Source: Chloroflexi bacterium TSY (lineage in GTDB: Bacteria; Chloroflexota; Anaerolineae; Caldilineales; Caldilineaceae). From it: a stretch of 64,000 bases of DNA. The notes beneath the pieces were generated by a model. That model searched no databases, was not told where the DNA came from, and saw only the letters and a list, made by a program, of their open reading frames with translations. The translations under genes were made by a program, and so were the position numbers. Each line of letters begins with the position of its first letter. The first letter of the stretch is position 1. Shown piece by piece: positions 34,096-42,205 of this stretch. The stretch lies in the NCBI GenBank assembly GCA_019217005.1, contig JAHBNG010000082.1, positions 1 to 64,000 on the forward strand, given 5' to 3'.

Positions 34096-35919
34096 TTATT
34101 GTGTTGGCTCCAGGTTGATGAATGTTTTCAAGAGTTCCCATTGCCAAGAGTGGGGGAAGCCATAGGGATCGTTCTGATCGGGCCAGCCAGTCCAGTATTC
34201 GGTCGACATGGGGTAACGAATCATTAGTTGCGCAAAGTAGATGTCGGGCATCTCTTGGACCCAGATATCCATTGCCTCTAGGAAGAGAGGCATGATGGCC
34301 GGATCGTCAACTGCGAGAGCAGCGATCTGTTCAACCAGCGCGTCATACTCTTCGTTCTGCCAGCGAGAAGTGGCCCACCAAATGGGGGCCGGTTCACCCG
34401 TGGGACGGAAGTACTGAGATGTGTAGATGGCGAGCATGAAGTTGGGATCCATGCCCAAGACACCGCTGGGCCCTTTACAACCGAGCGAGACGGCCTGTTC
34501 TCCTGTTTGGACTAGGCTCCCCAAACCATCAGAGAAATCGACCGTTACGTCAAAACCTGCGTCACGCAACTGCTGTTGTAGAGGTGGTCCCCAGGCCTTC
34601 AGCCATCCAGGCACAAAAATATTCATGGCGAACGTGCCATCATCATTTGCCCACAGACCATCATCATTCAGGCTATATCCCTTGCCTTCCATGATCTCTG
34701 TTACTTTTTCTGGACGTGAATTGACATCATAATCATATTTGGCGAAGACATCTTGGAGCGCTTCCTCAAAGGGTTGGAACCAGCCATAAGGAGTAAACTT
34801 GTGTAACGCCTCTACACCTGCTCCAGATTCGGCCAACGCAACCAAGCTTTCACGATCGAGTGCATAGGACAAGGCCCAGCGGATATCCGGATCATCAAAG
34901 GGTGCTTGGCTGGCGTTGACATTGATGTCGATTGGGCACCAATCAAGATAGCCGTAGGGGGGTTCTTGACCAGTGTATGTGATGATCTTGGGGTTCTGCG
35001 CTAGCATCGTCTTGAGCGTGGAGACCTGAACAATCGGTGACATGTCGATCTGGTTTTGGATCAACAACTGTGCAGCCTGACTTTCATCTTGCTGGGGTAG
35101 ATAAATGATGCGTTCTACCTGTGGCATGGACTTGAATCCAGCCGCAGCCGCCCACCAATCGTCACGCAAGTCGTAAATTTTCTGCTGAGGAGAGGCATGA
35201 ACCATGCGATAGGGACCCGTTCCGACTGGCAATCCGTTCTCGATGTCGTGATTGCTAAATTCGAGTGGATTCTCGCCTTCCCAGATGTGCTTGGGCATGA
35301 CGTGAATGCCGTGATTGGTGGTCAAAGTCGTGGCCCAAAACGCGGGATTTGGCTTGTTGAGCTTGAGAAGGATGGTTTTTTCATCAACGATCTCTGACTC
35401 TTCGTAATATTCAGGCAGATCGGCTAGATGGACCATTCCACCCGCATTCTCCAGAAGCATGTCGAAGGTAAACTGGATGTCTTCCACCGAAAAGGGTGTG
35501 CCGTCGTTCCAGATGATTCCATCTCGAATGGTTAGTTTCAGCTCGGTATCACTGGTGTATTCCCAATCTTCTAGCAACCAATTCTCATATTCACCGGTCA
35601 GTACATTGAACATAATCAGTGGTTCATAAACTGCCGGTAGCGTACCTGAATGGAAGCCATTATTCGACCCAGGAATGTAGGGGTTCTGATTATCGTACAA
35701 GGTGTACTGGTTCATTTCCCCAGCCATGATGATGAGGGTTCGCTCACGTGGTACGTCGGGTAGATCGGCGGCAGACGCTGTGCTTCCTCCAGCGTCGCTC
35801 GCGGGAGCATCCGCCGCGCCAGTATCACCAGCTGGGGCGGGAGTCCCACAAGCAACGACGAGAAGCAGGACGACAATGAGTCCACATAGGCGGACCAAAT
35901 AGGTCATGGATTTTGACAT
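34096..35919 (-). CDS. Oligopeptide/dipeptide ABC transporter substrate-binding lipoprotein
   Basis: 607 residues with TAAGGAGAAACTCTC before the ATG. The N-terminal signal ends in a lipobox (VVLLLVVAC-G, Cys about 24), followed by a G/A/D/S-rich linker. The body fits the SBP_bac_5 family: WNDGTPFSVEDIQFTFDMLL, GTGPYRMV, DPDIRWALSYALDRESLV. It is last in a run of five transporter genes on the minus strand (permeases, two ATPases, binding protein). It would capture peptides or similar ligands outside the membrane; the specificity is not evident. A long inverted repeat at 36145-36221 separates it from the ATPase gene. Confidence 0.92.
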   Translation of the reverse strand: MSKSMTYLVRLCGLIVVLLLVVACGTPAPAGDTGAADAPASDAGGSTASAADLPDVPRERTLIIMAGEMNQYTLYDNQNPYIPGSNNGFHSGTLPAVYEPLIMFNVLTGEYENWLLEDWEYTSDTELKLTIRDGIIWNDGTPFSVEDIQFTFDMLLENAGGMVHLADLPEYYEESEIVDEKTILLKLNKPNPAFWATTLTTNHGIHVMPKHIWEGENPLEFSNHDIENGLPVGTGPYRMVHASPQQKIYDLRDDWWAAAAGFKSMPQVERIIYLPQQDESQAAQLLIQNQIDMSPIVQVSTLKTMLAQNPKIITYTGQEPPYGYLDWCPIDINVNASQAPFDDPDIRWALSYALDRESLVALAESGAGVEALHKFTPYGWFQPFEEALQDVFAKYDYDVNSRPEKVTEIMEGKGYSLNDDGLWANDDGTFAMNIFVPGWLKAWGPPLQQQLRDAGFDVTVDFSDGLGSLVQTGEQAVSLGCKGPSGVLGMDPNFMLAIYTSQYFRPTGEPAPIWWATSRWQNEEYDALVEQIAALAVDDPAIMPLFLEAMDIWVQEMPDIYFAQLMIRYPMSTEYWTGWPDQNDPYGFPHSWQWELLKTFINLEPTQ

Positions 35920-35940
35920 GAGAGTTTCTCCTTAAATATG

Positions 35941-36022
35941 GACAGTGTGTCCCAAAGTGTGTAAATAGAGCCTGATCAATCAGAGAATCTACTCCATTTA
36001 CACACTTTGTGGTACACATCAC
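35941..36022. repeat. 82-bp palindromic element with 8-bp target duplication (family 2, copy a)
   Basis: GTGTGTCCCAAAGTGTGTAAAT at the left mirrors ATTTACACACTTTGTGGTACAC at the right. TAAATATG occurs on both sides (35933-35940, 36023-36030). Related elements lie at 37286-37361 and 46667-46741. It sits just upstream of the binding-protein gene's Shine-Dalgarno. Confidence 0.65.
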
Positions 36023-36062
36023 TAAATATGTAAAAGATTCATACGATGAAAGGCTTAGAACC

Positions 36063-36133
36063 TATCCGAAAAGTGGTTGTGAGTCCAGCTAGCTTCTCGA
36101 GTAAGACTGCACCGTCACAGAACTTTTCGGATA
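36063..36133. repeat. About 71-bp inverted repeat
   Basis: TATCCGAAAAGT (36063-36074) and ACTTTTCGGATA (36122-36133) are perfect reverse complements around a non-coding interior. Confidence 0.5.
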
Positions 36134-36144
36134 AGCATTTATGT

Positions 36145-36221
36145 GGATAGTGGATAGTAGATGGTGGATAGTAAGGAAGCTCGGTAGACAGAGACTATCC
36201 ATCATCTACTATCCACTATCC
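36145..36221. repeat. Near-perfect 28-bp stem over the end of the ATPase gene
   Basis: The arms 36145-36172 (GGATAGTGGATAGTAGATGG...) and 36194-36221 are almost perfect reverse complements with a 21-base loop. The right arm contains the stop codon of the ABC ATPase gene at 36216. In the transcript it forms a strong structure between the ATPase and binding-protein cistrons. It could terminate, protect mRNA or set different expression levels. Confidence 0.6.
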
Positions 36222-37229
36222 CTTTAATTCCGATACATCCTGATTGGCAAGAGGTGGTGATTCCTGGTAGAGATAACAGGACGCTGCCCGCTGCGGATTT
36301 GTTTGATAGAGCAAGGGAGCGCTTTCCTGGCAAATTGACATCAAATGAGGGCAACGATTGGCAAACTTACACCCCGTCGTCACAACACCATTTTGTTCTC
36401 CCTTGCGGATCGTCATCTCTGTCTGATTCCATTTCCGCTCTAAATCGGGCCACGGAATCGAATTGACCAAAAGCTGCGTATAAGGGTGCTGTGGCTCTTT
36501 GATGACCAATGAAACATCACCCGCTTCTGCAATGGACCCTTGATATAAGACAAGGATATCATCACTCACATGATAGGCCGTTGTCAGATCGTGCGTAATA
36601 TACATGATGGAAATACCCAGCTCGCGGTTGAGTTTACTCAGGCTTTCCAAGATGGTTGCACGCAAAGAAGCATCCACCATTGAAACCGGCTCATCGGCGA
36701 TGATCAAACGCGGCTTCATGAGCAAGGCACGTGCCACCATGATTCGTTGTCGTTGCCCACCACTTAGTTCGTGTGGATAGCGCCCTAACGTCTCATCTGG
36801 GCGTAACCCCACATTCGTGAGCGCATCCTCGATCAGCCTTGTGCGTTCACTTTTTGAGGCAGCAAGATTGAATTTTTCAATGGGCACATGCAGAACATGA
36901 TCGACTTTGTAAAACGGGTTATAAACTGAGAAGGGATCCTGAAATACGGCCTGTACTTCGCGCCGAAAATTTTTCCGCTCCTGTGCTGACAATTTGGTCA
37001 AATCCTTACCGTTATAGAGAACCTGACCACTTGTTGGACGCAGAAAACCCATCAAAATCAGACCAAGTGTTGATTTGCCGCTGCCGCTTTCGCCGGCTAC
37101 GGCGCGTACAGATGGATTCTCTGCATCAACAGCAAATGAAATGTTGTCGAGGGCTACCGTCCTCTTTTTGCGTATCAAACCGCTGCCAAAAACCTTGGTG
37201 ACGTTGCGCAGTTCCAAAAATGGGATCAT
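36216..37229 (-). CDS. Oligopeptide ABC transporter ATP-binding protein (DppF/OppF-like)
   Basis: 337 residues. Walker A GESGSGKST is near residue 46-54, the signature is LSGGQRQR, and Walker B LIIADEP is followed by VSMVDASLR. A C-terminal oligopeptide-type extension with Cys residues (GCKFANRCPHLMSICQ) is present, as expected for OppD/F-type ATPases. It pairs with the second ATPase at 37425 to drive import through the two permeases. No strong Shine-Dalgarno; 195 bp including a palindromic element separate it from the preceding cistron. Confidence 0.92.
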   Translation of the reverse strand: MIPFLELRNVTKVFGSGLIRKKRTVALDNISFAVDAENPSVRAVAGESGSGKSTLGLILMGFLRPTSGQVLYNGKDLTKLSAQERKNFRREVQAVFQDPFSVYNPFYKVDHVLHVPIEKFNLAASKSERTRLIEDALTNVGLRPDETLGRYPHELSGGQRQRIMVARALLMKPRLIIADEPVSMVDASLRATILESLSKLNRELGISIMYITHDLTTAYHVSDDILVLYQGSIAEAGDVSLVIKEPQHPYTQLLVNSIPWPDLERKWNQTEMTIRKGEQNGVVTTGCKFANRCPHLMSICQESAPLLYQTNPQRAASCYLYQESPPLANQDVSELKG

Positions 37230-37285
37230 GTGAGTCTAATAGAGACGCCACTTAAACTTCGCACAATGGTATCGTTTTCTACGGG

Positions 37286-37361
37286 AGTGTGTCCCAAAAT
37301 GTGTAAATGCAGAGGTTCTCTGACTGAGCAGTGTTCATTTTCACACTTTGTGGTACGCACT
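37286..37361. repeat. Palindromic element, family 2, copy b
   Basis: AGTGTGTCCCAAAATGTGTAAAT and its partner CACACTTTGTGGTACGCACT form an inverted repeat related to 35941-36022 and 46667-46741. It lies between the two ABC ATPase genes. A clear target duplication is not seen. Confidence 0.5.
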
Positions 37362-37424
37362 CTTTTCTTTCTACTGAGGGACAATTGTCCAAAGTTTAAA
37401 TGATGTGGCGATAAAGCTAAATGG

Positions 37425-38390
37425 TTAATATAAATGACAGGCAACTTTCTGCCCCGCATCTACTTGCTTCAACGGTGGAATACTCGATTGACAGCGCTCC
37501 ATCGCTTGCGGACAGCGCGGATGAAACAGACAGCACGCCGCTGGATTCAAGAGCGAAGGGGCAATGCCCGGTATGCCCCGGAAGATGCCTTTGGTTTCGA
37601 GTGTTGGCAAGCTGCTAATCAAAAGCTGGGTATAAGGATGTTGTGGTCGCTTGAATATTTCCTGAATCGTGCCAATTTCCACGATTTTTCCTGCATACAT
37701 GATCACGAGGATATCGACAAATTGCACCATCAAGCCGATATCGTGACCGATGAGAATGACTGAGGCATCCAGATCTTGCTGCACGCGACCAATGGTCTCC
37801 ATGACTTGTCGCTGAATCACCACATCCAGCGCGCTGGTTGGTTCATCGGCGATGATCAATTTGGGGTGCAACGAAATGGCAATCGCAATGCAGACTCGTT
37901 GTTTCATGCCGCCGCTCAATTCGTGCGGATACATGCGAGCCACCTCTGGCTCCAAATCTACCCACTCCAACACCTGAACGATCCGTTCTTGTAACTCTCG
38001 CTTTGACATGTTTGCGCCGTGTGCACGCATGCCGTCAATGATCTGGGTACCGATGTGCATCACTGGATTGAGCGAGTTCATTGCCCCCTGAGGGATCATG
38101 CTAATGTCATTCAGGCGGGCTTGTCTCATCTGCTCTTCAGAGAGTTGAGCCAGGTCGACACCATCCAACACGATTTTGCCATTGACAATCTGTCCAGGTG
38201 GGTTGAGCAGCCGCATCAAGGCTAACGCCATTGTCGACTTGCCGGAACCTGATTCGCCCACGATGCCCAAACGCGTTTTTGCACTCAATTCTAAACTCAG
38301 CCCATCAACAGCCTTTACGGGTCCCTTCGCCGTCTGGTAATGAACTGCTAAATCATTCACTTGTAAGAGCGCATCGCTCACGTACTTCAC
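37425..38390 (-). CDS. Oligopeptide ABC transporter ATP-binding protein (DppD/OppD-like)
   Basis: 321 residues, with a GTG start at 38390 (MKYVSDALLQVNDLAVHY). Walker A GESGSGKSTMALAL, signature LSGGMKQRV, Walker B LIIADEPTSALD, and the H-loop in LIGHDIGLM. The C-terminal CCLFHPRCPQAMERC segment is the cysteine-containing oligopeptide-ABC extension. It works with the DppF-like ATPase at 36216. It follows the permease at 38521 with 130 bp between. Confidence 0.92.
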   Translation of the reverse strand: MKYVSDALLQVNDLAVHYQTAKGPVKAVDGLSLELSAKTRLGIVGESGSGKSTMALALMRLLNPPGQIVNGKIVLDGVDLAQLSEEQMRQARLNDISMIPQGAMNSLNPVMHIGTQIIDGMRAHGANMSKRELQERIVQVLEWVDLEPEVARMYPHELSGGMKQRVCIAIAISLHPKLIIADEPTSALDVVIQRQVMETIGRVQQDLDASVILIGHDIGLMVQFVDILVIMYAGKIVEIGTIQEIFKRPQHPYTQLLISSLPTLETKGIFRGIPGIAPSLLNPAACCLFHPRCPQAMERCQSSIPPLKQVDAGQKVACHLY

Positions 38391-38520
38391 CTCGGTAACA
38401 ATAATCAGTGTTTGGTTCGGCAGTATTCGGTAAGTTGGTAGTAACCAAAATTCTCAGGGTTCATCAAGAATGACGGAATTGCGGCAATTGTCAGCACTAT
38501 CCCCTCTCTATCATCCACCA

Positions 38521-39363
38521 TCAACTCCCACTAGCTCCCCGCAATTTAGGATTGGCAATCTGATCCAGTCCCATTGCAATCAAAAAGAGACCCACAAAGG
38601 TAACGATAATGACGATGATGGGTGGTGCCCACCACCACCACATATCTCGTAACACAGACGTATAATAAAGCGACCAGTAGATTGTCATGCCCAAGGTCGG
38701 TTCGTTCTGAGGACCAAGACCAAGAGCCTCCAAACCAATGGTTGCCAAGATGGCCGAAGCGACTGCACTGACAAAACTAGCGGCCAAATAGGGCAGCAGG
38801 TTCGGCATGAGTTCACGGACAATAATCTCAAAACCATTCATACCAGAGAGGCGTGCCACCATGACAAACTGCCGTTCGCGCAATGTGAGCACCTGTGCAC
38901 GGATCGTGCGGGTCGGCCACATCCAAGCCAGTGCCGCCACAACAAGTGCCATCATATTGACGCTGATGGCGCCTCGGATCGTCGTGGCGAGTACGACCAG
39001 AAAGAGCAGACCGGGTACAGTCAGTAAGACGTCCGCTGCACCTTTAATGACATTGTCCACAATCCCACCAAAGTAACCAGCCAAAAAGCCAAATATAATC
39101 CCTAGCCCCAATCCAATGACACCTGCAATGAGCCCAATGCGCAGGGTTAAGGGTGTGCCTGCTACGATAACGGCTAGAATGTCACGGCCCACAGTATCAG
39201 TGCCCAAACGATATTCTGGCGATGGCTCCTGATCCGGGATCGCCGAACCAACCTTGGCACCATCGACTTCTACATAACGGGAACCCAAGGGACCGATTAA
39301 TATCACGAACAAAATGACGATCAGGCCAGCGATTAGGTAAGAATGTTGACGAATAAACGACAT
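38521..39363 (-). CDS. Oligopeptide ABC transporter permease (DppC/OppC-like)
   Basis: 280 residues with an N-terminal membrane anchor (YLIAGLIVILFVILIGPLG), then the periplasmic YRLGTDTVGRDILAVIVAGT motif of DppC permeases, and five further membrane spans. The EAA-type loop that contacts the ATPase (REBL-like RELMPNLLPYLAASF) is visible. It starts 18 bp after the DppB-like permease stop. Confidence 0.9.
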   Translation of the reverse strand: MSFIRQHSYLIAGLIVILFVILIGPLGSRYVEVDGAKVGSAIPDQEPSPEYRLGTDTVGRDILAVIVAGTPLTLRIGLIAGVIGLGLGIIFGFLAGYFGGIVDNVIKGAADVLLTVPGLLFLVVLATTIRGAISVNMMALVVAALAWMWPTRTIRAQVLTLRERQFVMVARLSGMNGFEIIVRELMPNLLPYLAASFVSAVASAILATIGLEALGLGPQNEPTLGMTIYWSLYYTSVLRDMWWWWAPPIIVIIVTFVGLFLIAMGLDQIANPKLRGASGS

Positions 39364-39381
39364 AAAACTGGGTCAGAATAA

Positions 39382-40386
39382 CTACCGATCTTGATAAACA
39401 ATGCGCGGATCAATCAACGGATAGAGCAAGTCCATGATGAGGGTTGCAAGACCGATGGACAAGATCAAAATAAAGACGACGCCGTAGATCACAAAGTAGT
39501 CGAACGTTTGAATGGCGCGAAAGAGAACAGCTCCAATCCCAGGATAACCAAAAACCACTTCAACTAAGACGGCACCTGACACCACAAATCCAAGCGATAG
39601 GGCCAATGCCGTAGCTTGTGGTAGCAGTGCATTGCGTAAGGCATACTGGAAGAAGATCTGGCGCTGCGTCAATCCTTTGGCCTGCGCAAAGTTGATATAA
39701 TCTTCCCCCAATCCTGAGATCATCATGCCGCGCATACTGATTGCCCATGTGCCCATTGAGGCCAAGACAATCGAAAGGGCGGGTAATACTGAATGATAAA
39801 GTGCATCTCGAATAAATGGCCAACTCAGTGAGGGAATACTGCCCAATGTGTAGCCACCACTTAGCGGAAAGAGCTTCAACGTAAATGAGAGGACATAGAC
39901 CAAAATCAATCCAAGCAGATAGTAGGGAATGGCCGACAACGTCAACAAAGGCGCCACAAAGACTTGAAAAGCTCCTGGGGTCCGCGGCCAAGCGAGCAGC
40001 GCCCCAGCCAATGTGCCCAATACCACAGCAATCACGGTTGAGAGTGTCAGCAATATTAGCGTCCACGGCATGGCGGCCAAAATCACGTCCGTCACGCGCT
40101 TGGGAAAATTCGCGATCGACACCCCCAGATCAAAGCGTGCCAAATCGCCGATATACGTTAGATACTGTCGCCACAACGGCTTGTCCAGCCCAAACTTCTC
40201 CTCATACGCCTTGACCACTTTCTCCATATCGGTCTTGCCCGCCCCCCCAAACGAGAGAGCCTGAAGCAACTTCTCGCGAATTGGATTGACTGGTGCTAAT
40301 CGGGGAATAAAGAAATTGACGCTGGCCGCGATCCAAACAACAAGCAGGAAAACACCTATCCGTTTCAAGACATATCCAATCGGCAT
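39382..40386 (-). CDS. Oligopeptide ABC transporter permease (DppB/OppB-like)
   Basis: 334 residues starting MPIGYVLKRIGVFLLVVWIAASVNFFIPRLAPVNP, a typical DppB start. Six membrane helices follow, and a cytoplasmic loop INFAQAKGLTQRQIFFQYALRNALLP is the EAA motif. It is the first gene of the five-gene operon. AGGA lies 10 bases upstream of the ATG. The region to the IS copy at 40634 must hold the operon promoter. Confidence 0.9.
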   Translation of the reverse strand: MPIGYVLKRIGVFLLVVWIAASVNFFIPRLAPVNPIREKLLQALSFGGAGKTDMEKVVKAYEEKFGLDKPLWRQYLTYIGDLARFDLGVSIANFPKRVTDVILAAMPWTLILLTLSTVIAVVLGTLAGALLAWPRTPGAFQVFVAPLLTLSAIPYYLLGLILVYVLSFTLKLFPLSGGYTLGSIPSLSWPFIRDALYHSVLPALSIVLASMGTWAISMRGMMISGLGEDYINFAQAKGLTQRQIFFQYALRNALLPQATALALSLGFVVSGAVLVEVVFGYPGIGAVLFRAIQTFDYFVIYGVVFILILSIGLATLIMDLLYPLIDPRIVYQDR

Positions 40387-40449
40387 GTTTGCTCATTCCT
40401 ATTTTTGCCTGATCGCTAAAGAGGGTCAGTCAGGATGAATCGCTGAATT

Positions 40450-40513
40450 TCAGTAGACCGCAATCGTGTCATTCTCTAATGAAGTGAAGAATTTAATGAT
40501 TGCAGTCTCCTGA
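40450..40513. repeat. 64-bp palindromic repeat, copy 1
   Basis: TCAGTAGACCGCAATCGTGT...AATGATTGCAGTCTCCTGA is an imperfect inverted repeat, also found at 56250-56311 with the same spacing and similar interior (GAAG/CGAAGAAT). It stands in the promoter region of the transporter operon, 64 bp upstream of dppB. Nothing else is recognised in 40387-40633. Confidence 0.55.
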
Positions 40514-40742
40514 ATTTGAATGTCAGTTCGTATGCAGTAATCGGTTAGCTCGTATTTAATGGCTATTTGAAAACCGATTCTGTTGGTGGGGTATTAAGGC
40601 GATTATACCGGACCTTTTCTGAATTCACAACATCTTTACTTTCTGGTAAAGGCTTGAGTGACAAAGGGCAAACCGAAAGGGGCGGAAAAAAGAATCCACC
40701 CTGAAAAAACGGGATAAAATGTAAAAATAGTGCTCGGCTAGT

Positions 40743-41786
40743 TTAAGCAGCGGCATTGAGGCGGCGATGAGCGAGAACGCCTTTAGGTAAATGGTGTGAA
40801 ACCGAGGCCTTTTTCCGAAAGTCAGGGTCGAGTTGGTCGGGAGTTGGAAAAAGAGCACTCGAGAGAACGCGGCGCAGCCTGCCGGGAGTGGCTTGAGGCT
40901 CTCGATCCCAGTAGCCAGTCGGTATGGGAGGAAGAGAAGCGGCTAAATGGGAAAGAAGATTGCCAGCCAGCAGCCCCAGTTCAGGTAAGCGGAAGCAAGC
41001 CTCATCGGCATGAACAAATTGACGATGTAAGCCAATCATCTGCTTGGAAGCCAAGGGGGGATGTTCAACAGGCCAGCGCTCCAGAGAGAAAAGATAAATG
41101 GTTTCAGCTTGTAAAGCCATGACGGTCGCCAGAACCAAAGGTGTGTGATAAGCAGGATCCTGAAAGACGTAAATCGAATAGGTGCGGTTGGCTGTATCCA
41201 CCTTGGTTGTCCTGGGGACGAGATTGTGCCATGCTTGATAGCGAATCAGGCGACCACTATAGACAAATTGACCAAACGAGTCTGGAGTTGTGGCCTCGAG
41301 TCGCTTTCCCCTATAGCATCGAGAGAGCGGACGCACAATATCACCATATTCGGGTGGTCTGCCTTTTTCCTTACGTTCGGGTAACTCATTGCGGCGCGCT
41401 GTGCAGTTAATCGCTTCCCGAAGGACAAATCGGTCGACGTCGCTTTCTAGCATTTCTCTGATTGTAAACCCGGCATCGACCACCGCCACTTCGTCTGACT
41501 CCAGTGATTTCTTCGTCTCTTTCAGCAGCTTTTTCCGAAACTCACTTTCCTTTGTGCCTACCTCGCATCTCATGATTGCCTTGAGCAGTGGCACTCGTTT
41601 CCCGCCTATCTCCCCCGAGCTTATCATCACTCCAAAGATGAGCGCGGGCAATGCCCGACGAGCCGTTGAGTTATAGAGTCGGTTCACTTTCCCTTGCAGC
41701 TTCGGTCGCCAGAACCCTGTGATATCTATGCTTTTCACTCGGTATCCTTCTAACTTTTTTGCCTCCCATTCCCCTTTCCACTCCAC
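40743..41786 (-). pseudogene. IS4-superfamily transposase, main part (copy 2)
   Basis: 347 residues covering all three catalytic regions (SIDITGF, VVDAGF, FSLERWPVEHPPLASK). The frame lacks the first about 85 residues, which are in another frame. Joined without the frameshift, the protein would be about 431 residues. Confidence 0.8.
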
Positions 41787-42037
41787 TTCTTCTTGCCACG
41801 ATGAGAGCAGGCTTGCAATATCCCATGATCCATATCGAAAGCTCCACCAGCTTCTTCGAGCTCCTCATCTTCAAACCCGCTTTCACTCAATCCACTATGG
41901 ATTGCTCCTCGACTTTTCAGAAACGACCCATTCATCATCGCCCACATCAGACGCATTACATTTACGTTTGTTCCCACCGGCGTTACTTGCAATACATTCA
42001 TCAGTACTGCTATAGTTATTTCTGGCGCGGTTAGCAT
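41750..42037 (-). pseudogene. IS4-superfamily transposase, N-terminal part (copy 2)
   Basis: 95 residues beginning MLTAPEITIAVLMNVLQVT, identical to copy 1 until ESGFEDEELEEAGG, where the 1-bp loss near 41855 takes it out of frame. Confidence 0.8.
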
Positions 42038-42205
42038 TCCTTCCTCCTTTTTGGGTTCTCTACCTTTAGGATGAAACGCTAACCGCTTTTTGTCACATTT
42101 CTCACCTCATCTCTTTTCTTTTACCAGAAAGTAAAGAACATAGAAGGGATGTTTGTGGCTGTGTTTTTTATTGTCCCCAATTTTTGGGAGGTTTCATCAA
42201 ATGTA

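Larger units (their letters stand above)
40634..42136 (-). mobile_element. IS4-superfamily insertion sequence, copy 2 (defective)
   Basis: 1503 bp with the same ends as 11133-12631 and in the same orientation. AACAT stands on both sides (40629-40633, 42137-42141), a 5-bp target duplication. Its transposase is broken near 41850 by a 1-bp loss (CTTCTTCGAGC versus CTTCGCCGGAGC in copy 1) but is intact where copy 1 is broken. Confidence 0.88.

Noticed and set aside
33949..34227. 92-codon frame overlapping the end of the binding-protein gene
   Set aside because: It runs through a terminator-like hairpin and antisense to a well-supported gene.
12632..40633. Composite transposon bounded by the two IS copies
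   Set aside because: Copy 2 has its own 5-bp target duplication (AACAT), so it inserted independently. The outer ends of the pair do not share a duplication.
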